The notes: generated from the letters alone by a model not told the origin. DNA of 64,000 bases from Macrotis lagotis (GCF_037893015.1 NC_133666.1:157650498-157714497); one strand, 5' to 3'. Numbered from the stretch's first letter, positions 36,660-48,385 are shown. Numbers and translations are program-made.

Positions 36660-37144
36660 GGGACTTAATGATGATGAACTGCATGTATTCCTGCATAGAA
36701 AAATGACACTGATAATACTCATATGAACCTTCTCAGTTATTAGAGCAGGTAGAAGGAGCTTTTATAGTTGAAGCACAGGAGAAAAATGAATTTGAAGATA
36801 AAATATGGTGTAAAAATGGAGTCAATAGAAAAAAAGGGAAATGGAATGGGGAAAAGAAAAAGGAGAGGGGGAATAGGCCGAGATATTTCATATAATAAGA
36901 TTTTTCTTTATTACAATGAACTATTGCAGTGATGTGGAAGGGGGAGAAGACATGGGGGGATGAGGGAATCTTTGCTCTCATCAGAGGTGACTAGGAGAGG
37001 AAACAGCATATATACTCAATGGGGTATAGGCATCTGGAGTAAGAAGGGGGGGACAGGGGGAAGGGGGAGATATGAGTGATGGAGGAGAGGATGGACCATG
37101 GGGGGAGAGTGGTTAAATATAACACATTTTCTTTTTTACTTCTT

Positions 37145-37279
37145 ACAAGGGCTGGGATTGGATGACCTGTCCAGGACCATAGGGCCAGGTGAATGCTGGG
37201 TCTAAGTGGTGGTAGGGGAGCTCAGGGCCTCTTGGCCCCAGGACCAGGGATCTGTCTGCTGAGCCACTCAGCTACCCTA
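37145..37279 (-). repeat. Antisense SINE-like module A inside half-L1
   Basis: The reverse complement reads 'agggtagctgagtggctcag', 'cagacagatccctggtcctg', 'ggccaagaggccctgagctc', then a D/T-loop-like part ending in 'tggacaggtcatccaatccc'. The layout matches the tRNA-derived head of MAR/WSINE SINEs but is GC-richer and diverged. I saw no target duplication around it. Confidence 0.6.
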
Positions 37280-37489
37280 CAGCAGGGTCAGAGTGAAAGG
37301 AGAGAGAAAACATAGTACATGGTAGTGGAGAAATATGAAAGGAGGGAGTTGTGATCAGCAATGGCAACAGTGGAAAAATATGGAAGTAATTTTTGTGATG
37401 GACTTATCATAAAGATTGTGATCCACCCATGACAGAGTTGTTGGCGTTGGAACAAAGACTGAAGCACATTTATTATTATTATTATTATT

Positions 37490-37628
37490 ATTGGGGGTAC
37501 AGGGGAAATGGGGCTGGGTAGCCTGCCTGGGCCACATAGCAGGGTGAATGTTGGGTGTATGAGGCCAGATGTGGGCTCGGGTGCTCCTGGCTCCAGGACT
37601 GTTGCTCCATCCATTGCGCCACCTGGAC
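37490..37628 (-). repeat. Antisense SINE-like module B inside half-L1
   Basis: The reverse complement reads 'ccaggtggcgcaatggatgg', 'agcaacagtcctggagccag', 'catctggcctcatacaccca', 'ctgctatgtggcccaggcag', 'cagccccatttcccctgtac', a clear tRNA-SINE head-to-tail order. A TAT/ATT tract (37,470-37,492) lies at its tail side and TTATTATTATT-like sequence on the other. Confidence 0.75.
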
Positions 37629-37779
37629 ATACTTATAATTATTACTATTATTTTTTTAATTTTAATTTTTTTCTCTCCCCTTTATTGCTCAAGCGAGTCT
37701 ATATTTTTGGGGGGAGGGGTGTTTTTTTTTACTCTTAAACAAGAATATTCTATTACTGTATAAAAAACATTATTTGTAA

Positions 37780-38486
37780 AAAAAAAATGTGCATACCCTT
37801 TGATCCAGCATACCACTCCTCGGTCTATACCCTGAAGAGATGATGAAAAAGGGTAAAAACATCACTTGTACAAAAATATTCATAGCAACCCTGTTGGTGG
37901 TGGCAAAGAACTGGAAATCAAGTAAATGTCCTTCAATTGGGGAATGGCTTAGCAAACTGTGGTATATGTATGTCATGGAACACTACTATTCTATTAGAAA
38001 CCAGAAGGGATGGGAATTCAGGGAAGCCTGGAGGGATTTGCATGAACTTATGCTGAGTGAGATGAACAGAACCAGGAAAAAACTATACACCCAAATAGCA
38101 ACATGGGGATGATGATCAACCTTAATGGACTCGCTCATTCCATCAGTGCAACAATCAGGGACAATTTGGGGCTGTTTGCAATGGAGAATACCATCGGTAT
38201 CCAGAGAAAGAACTGGGGAGTTTGAACAAAGACCAAGGACTATTACCTTAAATTTAGAAAGAAAAAACCCTGATATTTTATTGTCTGATCTTGCTATCTC
38301 TTATACTTTATGTTTCTTCCTTAAGGATATCATTTCTCTCTCATCACACTCAGTTTGGATCAATATTTACCATGGAAACAATGTAAAGACTGACAAACTG
38401 CCTTCTGTGGGGGTGGGGGGTGGGGGAAGGGAAGTAAGATTAGGGGAATAATTGTAAAACTCAAAATAAATAAAATCTTTAATAAA
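37780..38486 (+). mobile_element. L1 ORF2 C-terminus and 3' UTR of the half-L1
   Basis: In frame: MMKKGKNITCTKIFIATLLV and EHYYSIRNQKGWEFREAWRD, the far C-terminus of marsupial L1 ORF2, open over 37,840-38,112. Then come the conserved 3' UTR words 'caatggagaataccatcggt', 'taaggatatcatttctctct', 'ccatggaaacaatgtaaaga', a G-rich tract at 38,408-38,430, and 'aaataaataaaatctttaat'. Confidence 0.9.
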
Positions 38487-39100
38487 AAAAATATTCATAG
38501 CAGCCCTGTTTGTGATGGCAGAGAATTCTAAATTAAATGAATGTCCTTCAATTGGGAATGGCTTAAACTGTGGTATATGCATGTCATGGAACACTATTGT
38601 TCTATTAGAAACCAGGAGGAATGAGAATTCAGGGAAGCCCAAAGGGATTTGCATGAACTAATGTTGAGTGACATGAGCAGAACCAGAAAAATACTGTACA
38701 ACAACATAGGGGTGATAGTCAACCTTGATGGACTTGCTCATTCTATCAGTGCAACAATCAGGGACAATTTTGGGCTATCTGCAATGGAGAATACCATCTG
38801 TATCCAGAGAAAGAACTGTGGAGTTTGAACAAAAACCAAAGATTATTACCTTCAATTTCAAGGAAAAATTCATTATCTTGCTATGTAATTGGCTATTTCT
38901 TATACTTTAGTTTTCTTCCTTAAGGATATGATTTCTCTCTCTCATCACATTCAACTTGGATCAATGTATACCATGCTAGTAAAGACTAGCAGACTACCTT
39001 CTATGGGGGCGGAGGGAGGAAAGCAAGAATAGGGAGAAAATTGTAAAACTCAAAATAAATAAAATCTTTCTTAAAGACAAATAAATAAGTAAACAAAAAC
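38487..39100 (+). mobile_element. Right half of the interrupted older L1
   Basis: Continues the older L1 from the very codon where it stopped at 34,798: 'tattcatagcagccctgttt', 'tccttcaattgggaatggct', then the same 3' UTR words as its guest and a G-rich tract at 39,004-39,020, ending 'aaataaataaaatctttctt' with an impure A-rich tail. Confidence 0.92.
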
Positions 39101-39104
39101 ACCA

Positions 39105-39340
39105 TCACAGAATTGTATAATAATAAGAGAAGATGGACTGGTCACAAATCAAGAATAGGGGATGACAGATGGGCAGGATAAGCAGTGTACTCCATGGGTA
39201 CCTTTGCAACATAGGGAGAAAGTGAGGAAGATCTGCAATCCATGCTGAAGGAGCTCTTGTCTCAAACTTTTGGATGGATCTGGCTAAAAGGTGTACAAAA
39301 TGTGCACAACCTTCTGTTTGGTATCTGTGTCATTAGAGGA
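39105..39340 (+). mobile_element. C-terminal end of RTE copy 2
   Basis: In frame: ITELYNNKRRWTGHKSRIGD then DRW, matching the RTE C-terminal motif (V/I)IxE...KRRWAGHVARxxDxRW. It follows directly on the sequence lost at 33,480, with about 40 codons missing at the junction. Confidence 0.72.
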
Positions 39341-40790
39341 AATTTTAAATCAGTGACCAGTTTCAGTATAGATTAAGGAAAATCTTAAATCACCAAGAAA
39401 GGTTTAATTTATTTTTAGCATACTTTGTAAACAAAATTGTAAGTAGTAAGGAATGTAATGCATTTTAGAAAGATTTCCATCCAAAATAATTAAAATTAAA
39501 TACATTTTGAGTGCTTAGAGGGATAAGTTTCTGGAAAACATACTTGGGTTAAGTACCTCATTCCTCCAACATGCCAGGTAAATGAAGTGCTATGTAAATA
39601 TACATTTATGGAGTCAAATTAAACATGAACTCTTGCCTGTCAATCTGGAGGTTGTTTCCCACTTATGCTGATAGCCTGGGGGTAAGAATACTTCCTGAAA
39701 TTGGAAGGCACATTCTCCCAAAGGTGTCCCCTAAAAACATAATAATAAGATGCATTTCTCTCACCTCCTTACATTTTTATAACTCCAAAAGCAAATGTAT
39801 TTCCCTTACACTTTCCTCATTGGTAGCAAAGAGGAATAACTTTCTCCATAACAAAAATACATTCCACAAATTCCAATGACCTAAAATGGGAATAAAATGG
39901 GATGTTAGTTGTAAAGGCAACTTTAGCATCCACAAGAGAAAATCCTGAACTTTAATTCTCTCTGGATATTCATTTCAGATATTTAATGAATAACTGCTCA
40001 GACATCCACATACATATATGAAAATATCTTGGATGTCTGGTTGAAAAATACAAGGATCAAATGACCACAAAATAATACTGATGGAGTGTGAGGATTTTTT
40101 TTGAGTTGGCCTCAAACACAATTCAGCCAAAATCCTTTTCAGGGCCAATACTGGGGTAACTGCAGGACTAGTCTAGTTTCATTTAGCTCAGTTCAGTCTT
40201 TCCTCCTCTCCCTGCACAGCAGTGGTTCATATGACATTGAGTTGAAGCATTGTTCCTCCAGAGAAAGCTTTCAAAGTGCTCCTTTTTGAATGGGCATAAA
40301 GTGCCTATTGAAATGAAGAATGCCTATTTCGTGGTGGGTCTGACCTTGCCTTCATTTTCTCTTGCCCTCTGCCTACATTCCCCAGAGGTATGGACAGTAG
40401 AGAGGGCTAAGGAAATGTCATCCAGCAGTTTTAGTTAAAATGAAATTTGAGAAATTTACAAGATTCATGTGGGACTCATTGTTGGCATCCCGGTAGACTG
40501 GCCTAGGGAGGGTTCTCTCCTGGGAATATGAGATAGAGAGTGCAAAAAAAAAAAAAATCCAAAAATGTCAAGGAGGGTGGGAGAAATTTGAGGTGCTGTG
40601 GAGAGGTCATACTACAACAGATCCCATTTAATTCAGAATGACTTTAAAGTTCTATTTAAAATAGGACCCTAGATCTTTGCCTTCTTTCCCTTTGGCCTTA
40701 ATCTCCCATGAGGAGGTAAGTAATAATGTGCTATTCTTAAGAAAGTTTTAATATTATAATTTTTTCTTCATAGGACTTATACTGGAAAGA
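39341..40790. other. Unassigned non-coding DNA
   Basis: No gene, RNA or named repeat was recognised. Frames at 39,625-39,879 and 40,101-40,438 lack motifs. Confidence 0.5.
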
Positions 40791-41404
40791 ATCTTAAAGA
40801 GCATTTTATAAGATGAGAAAACTGAGGCCCTAAGACTTCTCCAATGTCCAACTACCAATAAATAGTAATGAAATAATCAGTTAATCAATAAGCATTTTTA
40901 AGCACCTAATATAGGCTAGGTAATGTGCTAGATACTGCAGCAAAGTACTTAAATAAATCAGGTCTTGACAAAAGAGGTTTCATTTTATAGAAAGAAGTAG
41001 AATGTACATATTTATGTAAAAAACAAAGTTAATTGAGCCCAGATTCAAATGCAGATTCACTGATTCCACATTTAGGGTTCTTTCCAATATCCTATTATTT
41101 CTTTATTCATTAATAGTTTTTAATTGAAAAATGTTTTTACATTTCACTTACATTTGGGCCACAGGTAAATTTCTCTTCTTGCCTGAGTCTTTTGCATGTT
41201 AATTATTTCTGTAAAAGTAGTTATACCTTTTTTTCTTGTCAATTCAAGAGAATTTGCAAAGCAGTCTTAATGGTCTGAAATATGTAAATATTGTTCATCT
41301 GTAACACTATTCTTCCCGAATTAATTTGTCTGGACACAAAGAGTTGATAGAAACTTTTAAATGTAGTAACCTTTCAATTGATAGACAACCTAGCATAGTT
41401 GATA
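40791..41404. other. MIR scrap and unnamed old repeat, then unassigned
   Basis: 40,800-40,850 'gatgagaaaactgaggccct' is MIR-like in reverse. 40,870-40,990 resembles the unnamed repeat of 6,350-6,500 ('aagcacctaatataggctag', 'gtaatgtgctagatactgca'). The rest shows nothing. Confidence 0.5.
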
Positions 41405-41680
41405 GAAGGGACAGAAATGAGCATTTATTAAAGAATCATTTTATGTGCCAGACACTATGATAAGTAAGATTTACAAATATTTCATTTGATCCTCACAACC
41501 ACCCTGGGAGGTAAGTTCTATATTGTCCCCATTTTGCAATTGAGGAAACTGAAGCAGACAGGTTAAGTAGCTTGACCAGGGTCACCAGCTAGTAAATGTC
41601 TGAGGCTGGATTTGAACTTGGGTCTTCCTGACTCTCTAAGCCTCATTCTCTCTTCATTATGCCACCACACTGCTCTAGAA
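41405..41680 (-). repeat. MIR / CORE-SINE
   Basis: 'agcatttattaaagaatcat', 'catttgatcctcacaaccac', 'cccattttgcaattgaggaa', 'gctggatttgaacttgggtc'. A nearly complete reverse MIR. Confidence 0.85.
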
Positions 41681-41809
41681 AGAGGAATCTGAGTTTTAAG
41701 ATGTGATGTGTGACTATAGGTAAATCATAATCTCTTAGGGCCCCAAAACAACTAAGACAATAAATGTTTATCTGCATAAGTAGTGAATTAGAATCTCCTT
41801 CTGGAAGCA

Positions 41810-42019
41810 GTTAAGTATGAATCCTAGAAGTTAGTGTTGGACTTGGAGTCTTGACTTTGAATCTTGTCTTTGATATTTACTAGCTGTGTAACCCTAGGCA
41901 AGTCATTTAATCTCTCTTAGGCTTAGTTTCCTCATCTGTAAAATGGGAATAATAATTACATATACCTCTCAGGATATGTGTAAGGATCCAAATGAGATAA
42001 TATATACAAAATGCTTTGC

Positions 42020-42056
<37 letters not shown>
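41810..42056 (+). repeat. MIR with (CA)n at its 3' end
   Basis: 'ttggacttggagtcttgact', 'actagctgtgtaaccctagg', 'gtttcctcatctgtaaaatg', 'aaatgagataatata', then about 17 CA units (42,022-42,055). Confidence 0.85.
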
Positions 42057-43430
42057 CCCACTTTTCTATTATTTTCAGTAATGAAAATAATTGAATTATG
42101 AATAAGCAACCACTACATGCCTCAATTAAAATGTTACTTACTCTTCACCATGTTAATCCTGATTTCTCTAAGATTATGCCAGGAGAATTCAAGTCAAATT
42201 CAAAGTCAAATTTCCTGTCCTGCTGGAAAAAACTTGAGCATGAACTTAGTCACAAACTATTTGTCTGTTATAGGAGAACCAACTTAAAGACAAGGTGAGT
42301 TCAGAAAGGCTCAACACCAGAAAACTTGTCTCCAGGTGATAGTTGTTTTGTCCACAGAAACTTCTAAAACCAAGTAATAAAGGGTAGAAACTATTTCGTC
42401 CATCTTAATTTGGGTAGTCACTTGGTATGTCCTTGAAGTATGGCAAAGAACAGTGAATAATATGGCACACTTATCATTTATATTTGGTATAAACTTTTTT
42501 CAACTAAATTCAGTGAGGGCAAGTCTGGTAGTTTGGAATTTTTTTAGAAGGAATGCAATGCAGTGGGAAACATGCTGAACTTAAAATCAAAAGACCTTGG
42601 TTCACATCCCAGTTCTCTATCACTTACTACCATTAAAATTTCATTGAAAATGGTTGAAACTAGTGATACACAGATAAATGCTTAGCAACTCACTCTCAAA
42701 AGAAAATGCACAGAGCATACTTTTAAACTTAAAATTAATATTTCCTCGATAAGTTTCTTAAGACCAGACAATCCACAAAACTATCAATCAAATCCTGAAC
42801 TATAGCATTTGTCTGTTTCTCAAGTGGTAATCAAACTCATTGTGGATCAGCTCAGTTTAAACATAGAAATGTTGAATCGGGAATACTGGATAAAAAGCAA
42901 ACAGTTAACTTGTACCTTTCCACCCTGACTTTCTGTCTACAAAAGCTATGCTCTGATTTTCTAATAACTCTGGAAAAACTTGTTTTGAACTTTTCTCACA
43001 TACTCTGTATCTAGCCAAAAATCTTCCCCATACCATGTACTCTAAGTTTAGTAAATAACCCCATGCCTTATGTCAAAGTGGTCTTGCCCCAGAGATGGAC
43101 CAGAACTATCTGGTCCACTGGGGCACACAAAGAATGTTGAGATAACAATGTTGGCTCAAATAACAAATAAATTAATCTTGACTATTTCTAATATGATTTC
43201 CTAAAGCACACTTGCATAGAAAGTATCCTTCCCTAAGTCCTCCCCAAGTCCTCACAACTCACTCTCCATCCTCCCTTCACTTTAAAAGTTTTTCATTATC
43301 TCTACTCCCTTGCTAGCTCTTTCTTGGAACTCAGTCCACTTGGAAAAGTATAATAAACTTATCTGCCCCCCCCCATAACTCTGGATCTGTGAATTCATCA
43401 CTCTGCTCAATCCAAAATTAAATTTTAACA
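42057..43430. other. Mostly unassigned DNA
   Basis: 42,550-42,640 is a MIR 5' half ('cagtgggaaacatgctgaac', 'cccagttctctatcacttac'). The rest, including the 66-codon frame at 42,098-42,298, shows no recognisable feature. Confidence 0.5.
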
Positions 43431-43431
43431 T

Positions 43432-43432
<1 letters not shown>

Positions 43433-43476
<44 letters not shown>

Positions 43477-43482
43477 TGTGTG
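43433..43482. repeat. (CA)n joined to (GT)n microsatellite
   Basis: About 20 CA units switch to GTGTGTGTGT at 43,473, so the tract is partly self-complementary and could fold back. Confidence 0.92.
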
Positions 43483-43499
43483 TTACATACAAGTACACA

Positions 43500-43635
43500 T
43501 CACTTAACACTGTTTGCCTCAGTTTCTGCATCTCTAAAATGAGTTGGGGAAGGAAATAGCAAACCACTCCAGTATCTTTGCCAAGAAAATCCCAAATGAA
43601 TCATACACAACTGAATTGACTGAATGATAACAAAA
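43500..43635 (+). repeat. MAR1-type SINE, 3' part
   Basis: 'ctcagtttctgcatctctaa', 'gagttggggaaggaaatagc', 'aaaccactccagtatctttg', 'caactgaattgactgaatga'. The tRNA-like head has been lost at the CA microsatellite. Confidence 0.82.
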
Positions 43636-45559
43636 AGTATATATATAAATATTTATGTATGTATGTATGTATGTGTATGCATAAATACTTATAGATATGT
43701 ATGTGCACATGCATGTAATCATATTTGGGTATGTAGTTTCTATAGCTCTTCAATATATAAATATAATTCAGATCCTAAGTGGCAAATTATCAAATGAATG
43801 AGAATGTATCTGCATACTGACCACATTCCACTTCATTTTTTTTTGCAATTAGCCAAGTCATTTCTAGATAGCACCCAGAACATCATACAAATCAATAAAT
43901 TCTTATTAAGTAACAAATTACATTAATGAGGCTAAAGAGAATATATATGTATATATGCATAATTTAACTGAATATGTTTTAGTGCTGCCTTTCATATTCA
44001 CCAAGTCCTTTGAATGATCTAATAGATAATTATATATCTTTTTATTTTGATCATATCCCCTTTTAGGGGATATATTAAGTACTTGTAATAAAGAATTAGG
44101 TCAGAATTTGCATTTTCAAGGAACCACCAGGTTCTTCAGCATTCTGAGCCCCAAAGCTAAACAAAATAACAACCTCCAGATCATCACTGGCGGGCAACAG
44201 GCAGGTTTCTTTAAGCTATGTTGACCTCTTTCAGGTAACATGTGAGATTTTGTTGGCAATGGGTACTATAAAAAGTGAAAATATACTCTGAAGATAAACC
44301 ACATTTATCAAATTTGAGTTTCTATGAATCCAATAAGTTGTAGCAGATCTATCCATTTGTTAGAAAGACTGGTCACAGCTTTTCATCCAAACAAGGTAAA
44401 TGACCTAGAAAGTCAAATCCCAGTCTGACTCAACAATATAATTCTATTAAAATGACCAGGCTACAATTAGAGATTTCTCCTAACCATTCCTCAGTTATAC
44501 AATTTTAAAGTTAGAAGGAATCTCCTTGAACACCTAATCCAGCCTCCTATTTTTCAGATAAACTGAAGAGACTTGTTCAAAGTCATTTGTTGGCATTTAA
44601 AGAATTCCCTTTTCTCCTAAAGATAAGAAATGATAGACAATTAACAAATTAGTAATAGTCAAAAGAGGCAGAGTCAGCAGTTAATCAAATGCAAAAAAAA
44701 AAAGCTCCATTAAGATTATCCTTTATTTTTTCAGGATAATCAACTGCCTTACTTATATAAAACTGACCCTTTTTTAAATTAACATGTCTTATATGGTAGG
44801 AGCTTCAAGTATCCCACAGATAAAGACTTAATATTATACTACCAAAAGCCAGACCCCTAATTACTCTGGTTCCACATGAGTGAGACCTTAGTGAAGTGGA
44901 TGGATGGTTCTTAATACCTTCCTAACAAGCCTTTGCTTTGAAAATACTGAAGTGTCATGGATAAATTCTATTGCAGAATCTTCAGAAAGGCACCCTGCTA
45001 AGACAAATCCTCAACTGTGAATAGAAAAACCAAATTGTAATTCTAAAATGCAGTGTGTTGACAAAGACCTCAACTTGATATTTCTTCCACTGAAAAGTAG
45101 ATGAAAAGTACAATAATCTTTTCTTCCAGGCATTAAAAAAATATTTTTGTCCTTAAAAAATAAAATTAGATAATTCTAGAAGAGAAATAAGTAAACAAGT
45201 TCAAGGCAAGACACTGGATATTTTAAAATTAAACTACTCCCAAATGAAATCCAACCGTTGTTATTCTTCCCATTCAGCTCTATGCTCAATTCATCATCTG
45301 CTTGCTATGACAATACAAGTTATATGGATTAATGAACAAGCTCCCTAAATTATCCATCTAATTACATGAATATCATAATATGGATAACAGATATTTTTCA
45401 TCTGCTTATTTTTCCCCAGTTAGGACAAACTCTCAAGAAATTATAAGTTTTATTTAGGAGAATGCAACATTACTAGGGCTTGATTAATCAATAAAATCAT
45501 CCAAAAATGGAACTATTCAAAAGTTCTTACTGTCTCACCTCTTCCATTTGTAGTCTCCG

Positions 45560-45612
<53 letters not shown>

Positions 45613-46159
45613 ATCCTCATTATCATTTATATATATATATACACACACTTGTAAAAATGCTTTTTTTACAATTTTGTGATTCCCTGTTGAATAGCTCTAG
45701 AGATGAATAACAACTTATCAAAGTTAAAAAATTTTGTTATACTATCATAACTGGACCCTAAAAGTAGTAACTGAATTATTTTTCCCCTAGTTTATTTACT
45801 ATCAAACTCCTTCACAATGCTTTTCTCTATTTAAACCTCCTATACCAACCTATCAACTAAGCCCTCAACATCATACTTTGCTTCATGCTTTGCTGAGACA
45901 ATTGAGATTTGGCATGAACTTTCTATTTTCCCTTACCATACATCTCAAAAATTCTTGACCTCAGTCCCTATGATTGCCTTTACTCCAATCTCTGATGGAG
46001 AGATGGCCTTCTGCACCAAGGTCAATACCTTCTTATATCTTTGATCTCATCTCAGCCTCAACTCTTCTAGCAAATTGCTCCTATGATCATTCTCCCATCT
46101 TCAACCTCTCTCCAGAAATTATTCATTCCAAGATGTCTATAAATAGACACATGTAGAAA
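43636..46159. other. Mostly unassigned DNA
   Basis: Contains GTAT-rich sequence (43,650-43,740), a reverse MIR-type scrap at 44,490-44,600 ('cctattttt' 'cagataaactgaagag') and a TA tract (45,561-45,605). 45,780-46,120 ('ctgatggagagatggccttc', 'tttgatctcatctcagcctc') looks like an interspersed repeat I could not name. No gene was recognised. Confidence 0.45.
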
Positions 46160-46560
46160 CAAAAAAAGATATATGCAAACTTAAAAGCTAAAGACCATTA
46201 AATTGATAAATAAAACCAGGAACTACTTTTAAACTAATTAAACAAACAGAACAAACTATTCAGTAATCTAATGTTTGAAAGGGGAACCTAAAGTGCTAAC
46301 ATTAAAAAAAATTTTTAATTAAAATTTCAAAAAAATTAAGGAAAAATAAAGGAAATTATTAGAAGCTATGTTGATTATATGCTTTAAAATAGTCATTTAA
46401 ATTAAATGGATGAGTATTTACAAAACATAAAATATCCACATGGAAAGAACAAATTTTAAAACACAATACAAAATACAAAAAAATATACAGAAAAGGAAAT
46501 TGAACAAGCTATAAATGTATTTCTAAATTTAACAATACACACATAACAAGTTAGACTAGC
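46160..46560 (+). mobile_element. L1 ORF2 remnant (pre-RT region)
   Basis: 'attgataaataaaaccagga' corresponds to the INKT(K/R)SWF stretch. MDEYLQNI then EKEIEQAIN (46,408-46,515) correspond to the marsupial L1 ORF2 segment just before the RT, which is also seen in the L1 at 52,700-52,780. Deeply decayed and very A-rich. Confidence 0.7.
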
Positions 46561-47514
46561 AATGATGTTTCAATTAATGATGCCAAAGTAATTAAATTTT
46601 TGGATATACAATAAACCTTAAAATTTTCCACATCTTTTTAAAAAAAAACTCTTTTAAATTTTGTAACAAGCCCTGTTCATAAAATTGCTTTTATTACATT
46701 CCTTGGTACTAAGTTCACAAGATTTTGAAACATTATTAGACACATTATTCTTTTTCATAAAACGAAACATTACATTAGTTATTAAGTGTACCTTTTCTTA
46801 ACATTCCATTTTTAAAAATCTAGACTTGATTATAGCCCAGGATTTTCAAAGGAGTTTTAATCAATTGTGTTCTCAACCTAAATTTAAACTTAATCCAATC
46901 TCATTCAACTAATATCAAGAAAGAATAAATACAACAGAGACCATGCATATGATCATAAGGTAGGGAATCATAACCTTACATCACAAAGGATGCATAATAT
47001 AGTTATCATATATAGTTTAACCATCCAGGTTTAAAACTAATTGACTAGTAGTCACCCATTAGTCCCATTATTCTTTGAGAGAGAAAAGATCTTCAGAGCA
47101 AGAGGTAGTCAGTCAACTTATAACCCGAAGAATTAGACTTTTCATCTCCAGTCACAAGCTTGTATATAGTCTCCAAATGGTCTAGTGCAGAATATCATGT
47201 CCTTTGACCTGAACAAATTTCCCATATGCAAACAAGTGACTAAATTCTGATTGAACAAGAAGAGAACAAAATTTTGGACTGGAACAAGTCCAAAAGTAAA
47301 ATCTAAGGGGATCTAAGTTTTATAATGAGATAAATCTTGGTAATATGGACAGGACCTTAAATTTTGAACTGGGTCTTGGATAAAGGACAATATTCTCATG
47401 CTTTCCCAAACATGAAGAGAGTGAAACAAGTCTGTATCCTTGCTCCCAAGATTTTTCACGTGGTGTTTTAAGCAATGTTGTCAAATACCTGCAATGAGGA
47501 CAAAAACAACCTCA
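46561..47514. other. Unassigned AT-rich DNA
   Basis: Nothing recognised. Confidence 0.5.
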
Positions 47515-48385
47515 AGGTCAGTTATTAATTATTTAATTTGAAAAGGCTACAAGCTAAGACTGAAGTGGTGAGAGAATTGGTACATGATTTTTTGTTTTCA
47601 GATAATAGTGCACTCAGTGTTGCCTCTGAAACTGAGATACAACAAAGTATGGATATTTGTGCTAATTTTGGTTTATCAATTAATGCCAAGAAGAGAGGTT
47701 CTCCACCAACCAGCACCACACCATTCACACATGGTACTGTCAATTACAATATATGGAGAAATTTTGAATACTGTGGATAAGTTAACCTACATTGGCAGTA
47801 TACTTTGCAGGGATGCACACATATATAAGGTTGATGTACATGTGGTCAGAGCCACCTCGGTATTTGGGAGACTCCAAAAGAAAGTGTGGGAGAGAAGAGG
47901 TATTAGACTGCCTAACAAATTGAAGGTCTACAAGAAAATTGTGTTGACTTTATTGTTATATGCCTGTGAACCTGGACAGTATATCAGCATCATGCCAAGA
48001 AACTGAATTGCTTCCACTTGAACTGTCTTAAGAATATTCAGAAGATCACCTAGCAAAATAAGGTACCACACTGAGGTCCTTTCTGAAGCTACTCTATCAA
48101 ATTCAAATTCTGTTACCAAGAGGGCAACTCTAATGGGCAGGCTACCTTGTTCAATTGTCAAACATATATTTGCCTAAAAGATTATTTTATAGAGAACTCA
48201 TGCAAGGCAGGTCCTCACATGATGGTAAGAAGTGATACAAGGACACTCTCTGAAGAACTCTGAAATCAGTTGTGCAACATGGGAGACTCTGGTAAAGAAT
48301 CACCCTTCATTGTATACTCACATCAAAGAAGGCTCTGTGCTCTAGGAGTAAAGCAGAATTACAATAGCTCAAAAGAAACATGTTG
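47515..48385 (+). mobile_element. Non-LTR LINE reverse transcriptase C-terminus, family not assigned
   Basis: In broken frames: LFNLKRLQAKT (about 47,535), DFLFSDNSALSVASETEIQQ (47,586-47,645), CANFGLSINAKK, then DKLTYIGSILCRD, GRLQKKVWERRGI, KVYKKIVLTLLLYACEPG (about 47,930), and after a shift TEVLSEATL, MGRLPCS. This order (LFNLRRLQAKT - F(A)DD box - FGL.I..KKTE - YLGS - GRL...W.R.GI - KVYKAVVL.TLLYACE) belongs to a widespread animal non-LTR retrotransposon RT that differs from the RTE copies here; possible homes are RTE-X-like or R4-like groups. The catalytic FADD box reads FSDN, so the enzyme is dead. It runs straight into an L1 3' end. Confidence 0.72.

Larger units (their letters stand above)
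34799..38486 (+). mobile_element. Composite half-L1 retrotransposon, near full length
   Basis: A 3.7-kb element bounded by a target duplication, 'aaaaatattca' at 34,788-34,798 and 38,487-38,497, which fits it exactly into the older L1. Order: L1 5' end 'ggggtggagccaagatggtg' and a GC-richer 5' UTR (34,799-35,543); ORF1 (35,544-36,659); the purine-rich ORF1-ORF2 spacer (36,660-37,130); an antisense SINE-like module (37,145-37,279); a 200-base spacer; a second antisense SINE-like module (37,490-37,628); an AT-rich joint; the ORF2 C-terminal codons (about 37,780-38,115); and the L1 3' UTR to 'aataaataaaatctttaata' and A-tail. Endonuclease and reverse transcriptase are absent, so it could only have moved in trans. 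Half-L1 (HAL1) elements with ORF1 and no ORF2 are known; the SINE modules in this position are the unusual part. I cannot tell whether this is one damaged copy or a family. Confidence 0.8.

Noticed and set aside
45780-46120. Possible exon or named repeat ('ctgatggagagatggccttc')
   Set aside because: It feels like an interspersed repeat but I could not place the family, and there is no sustained frame.
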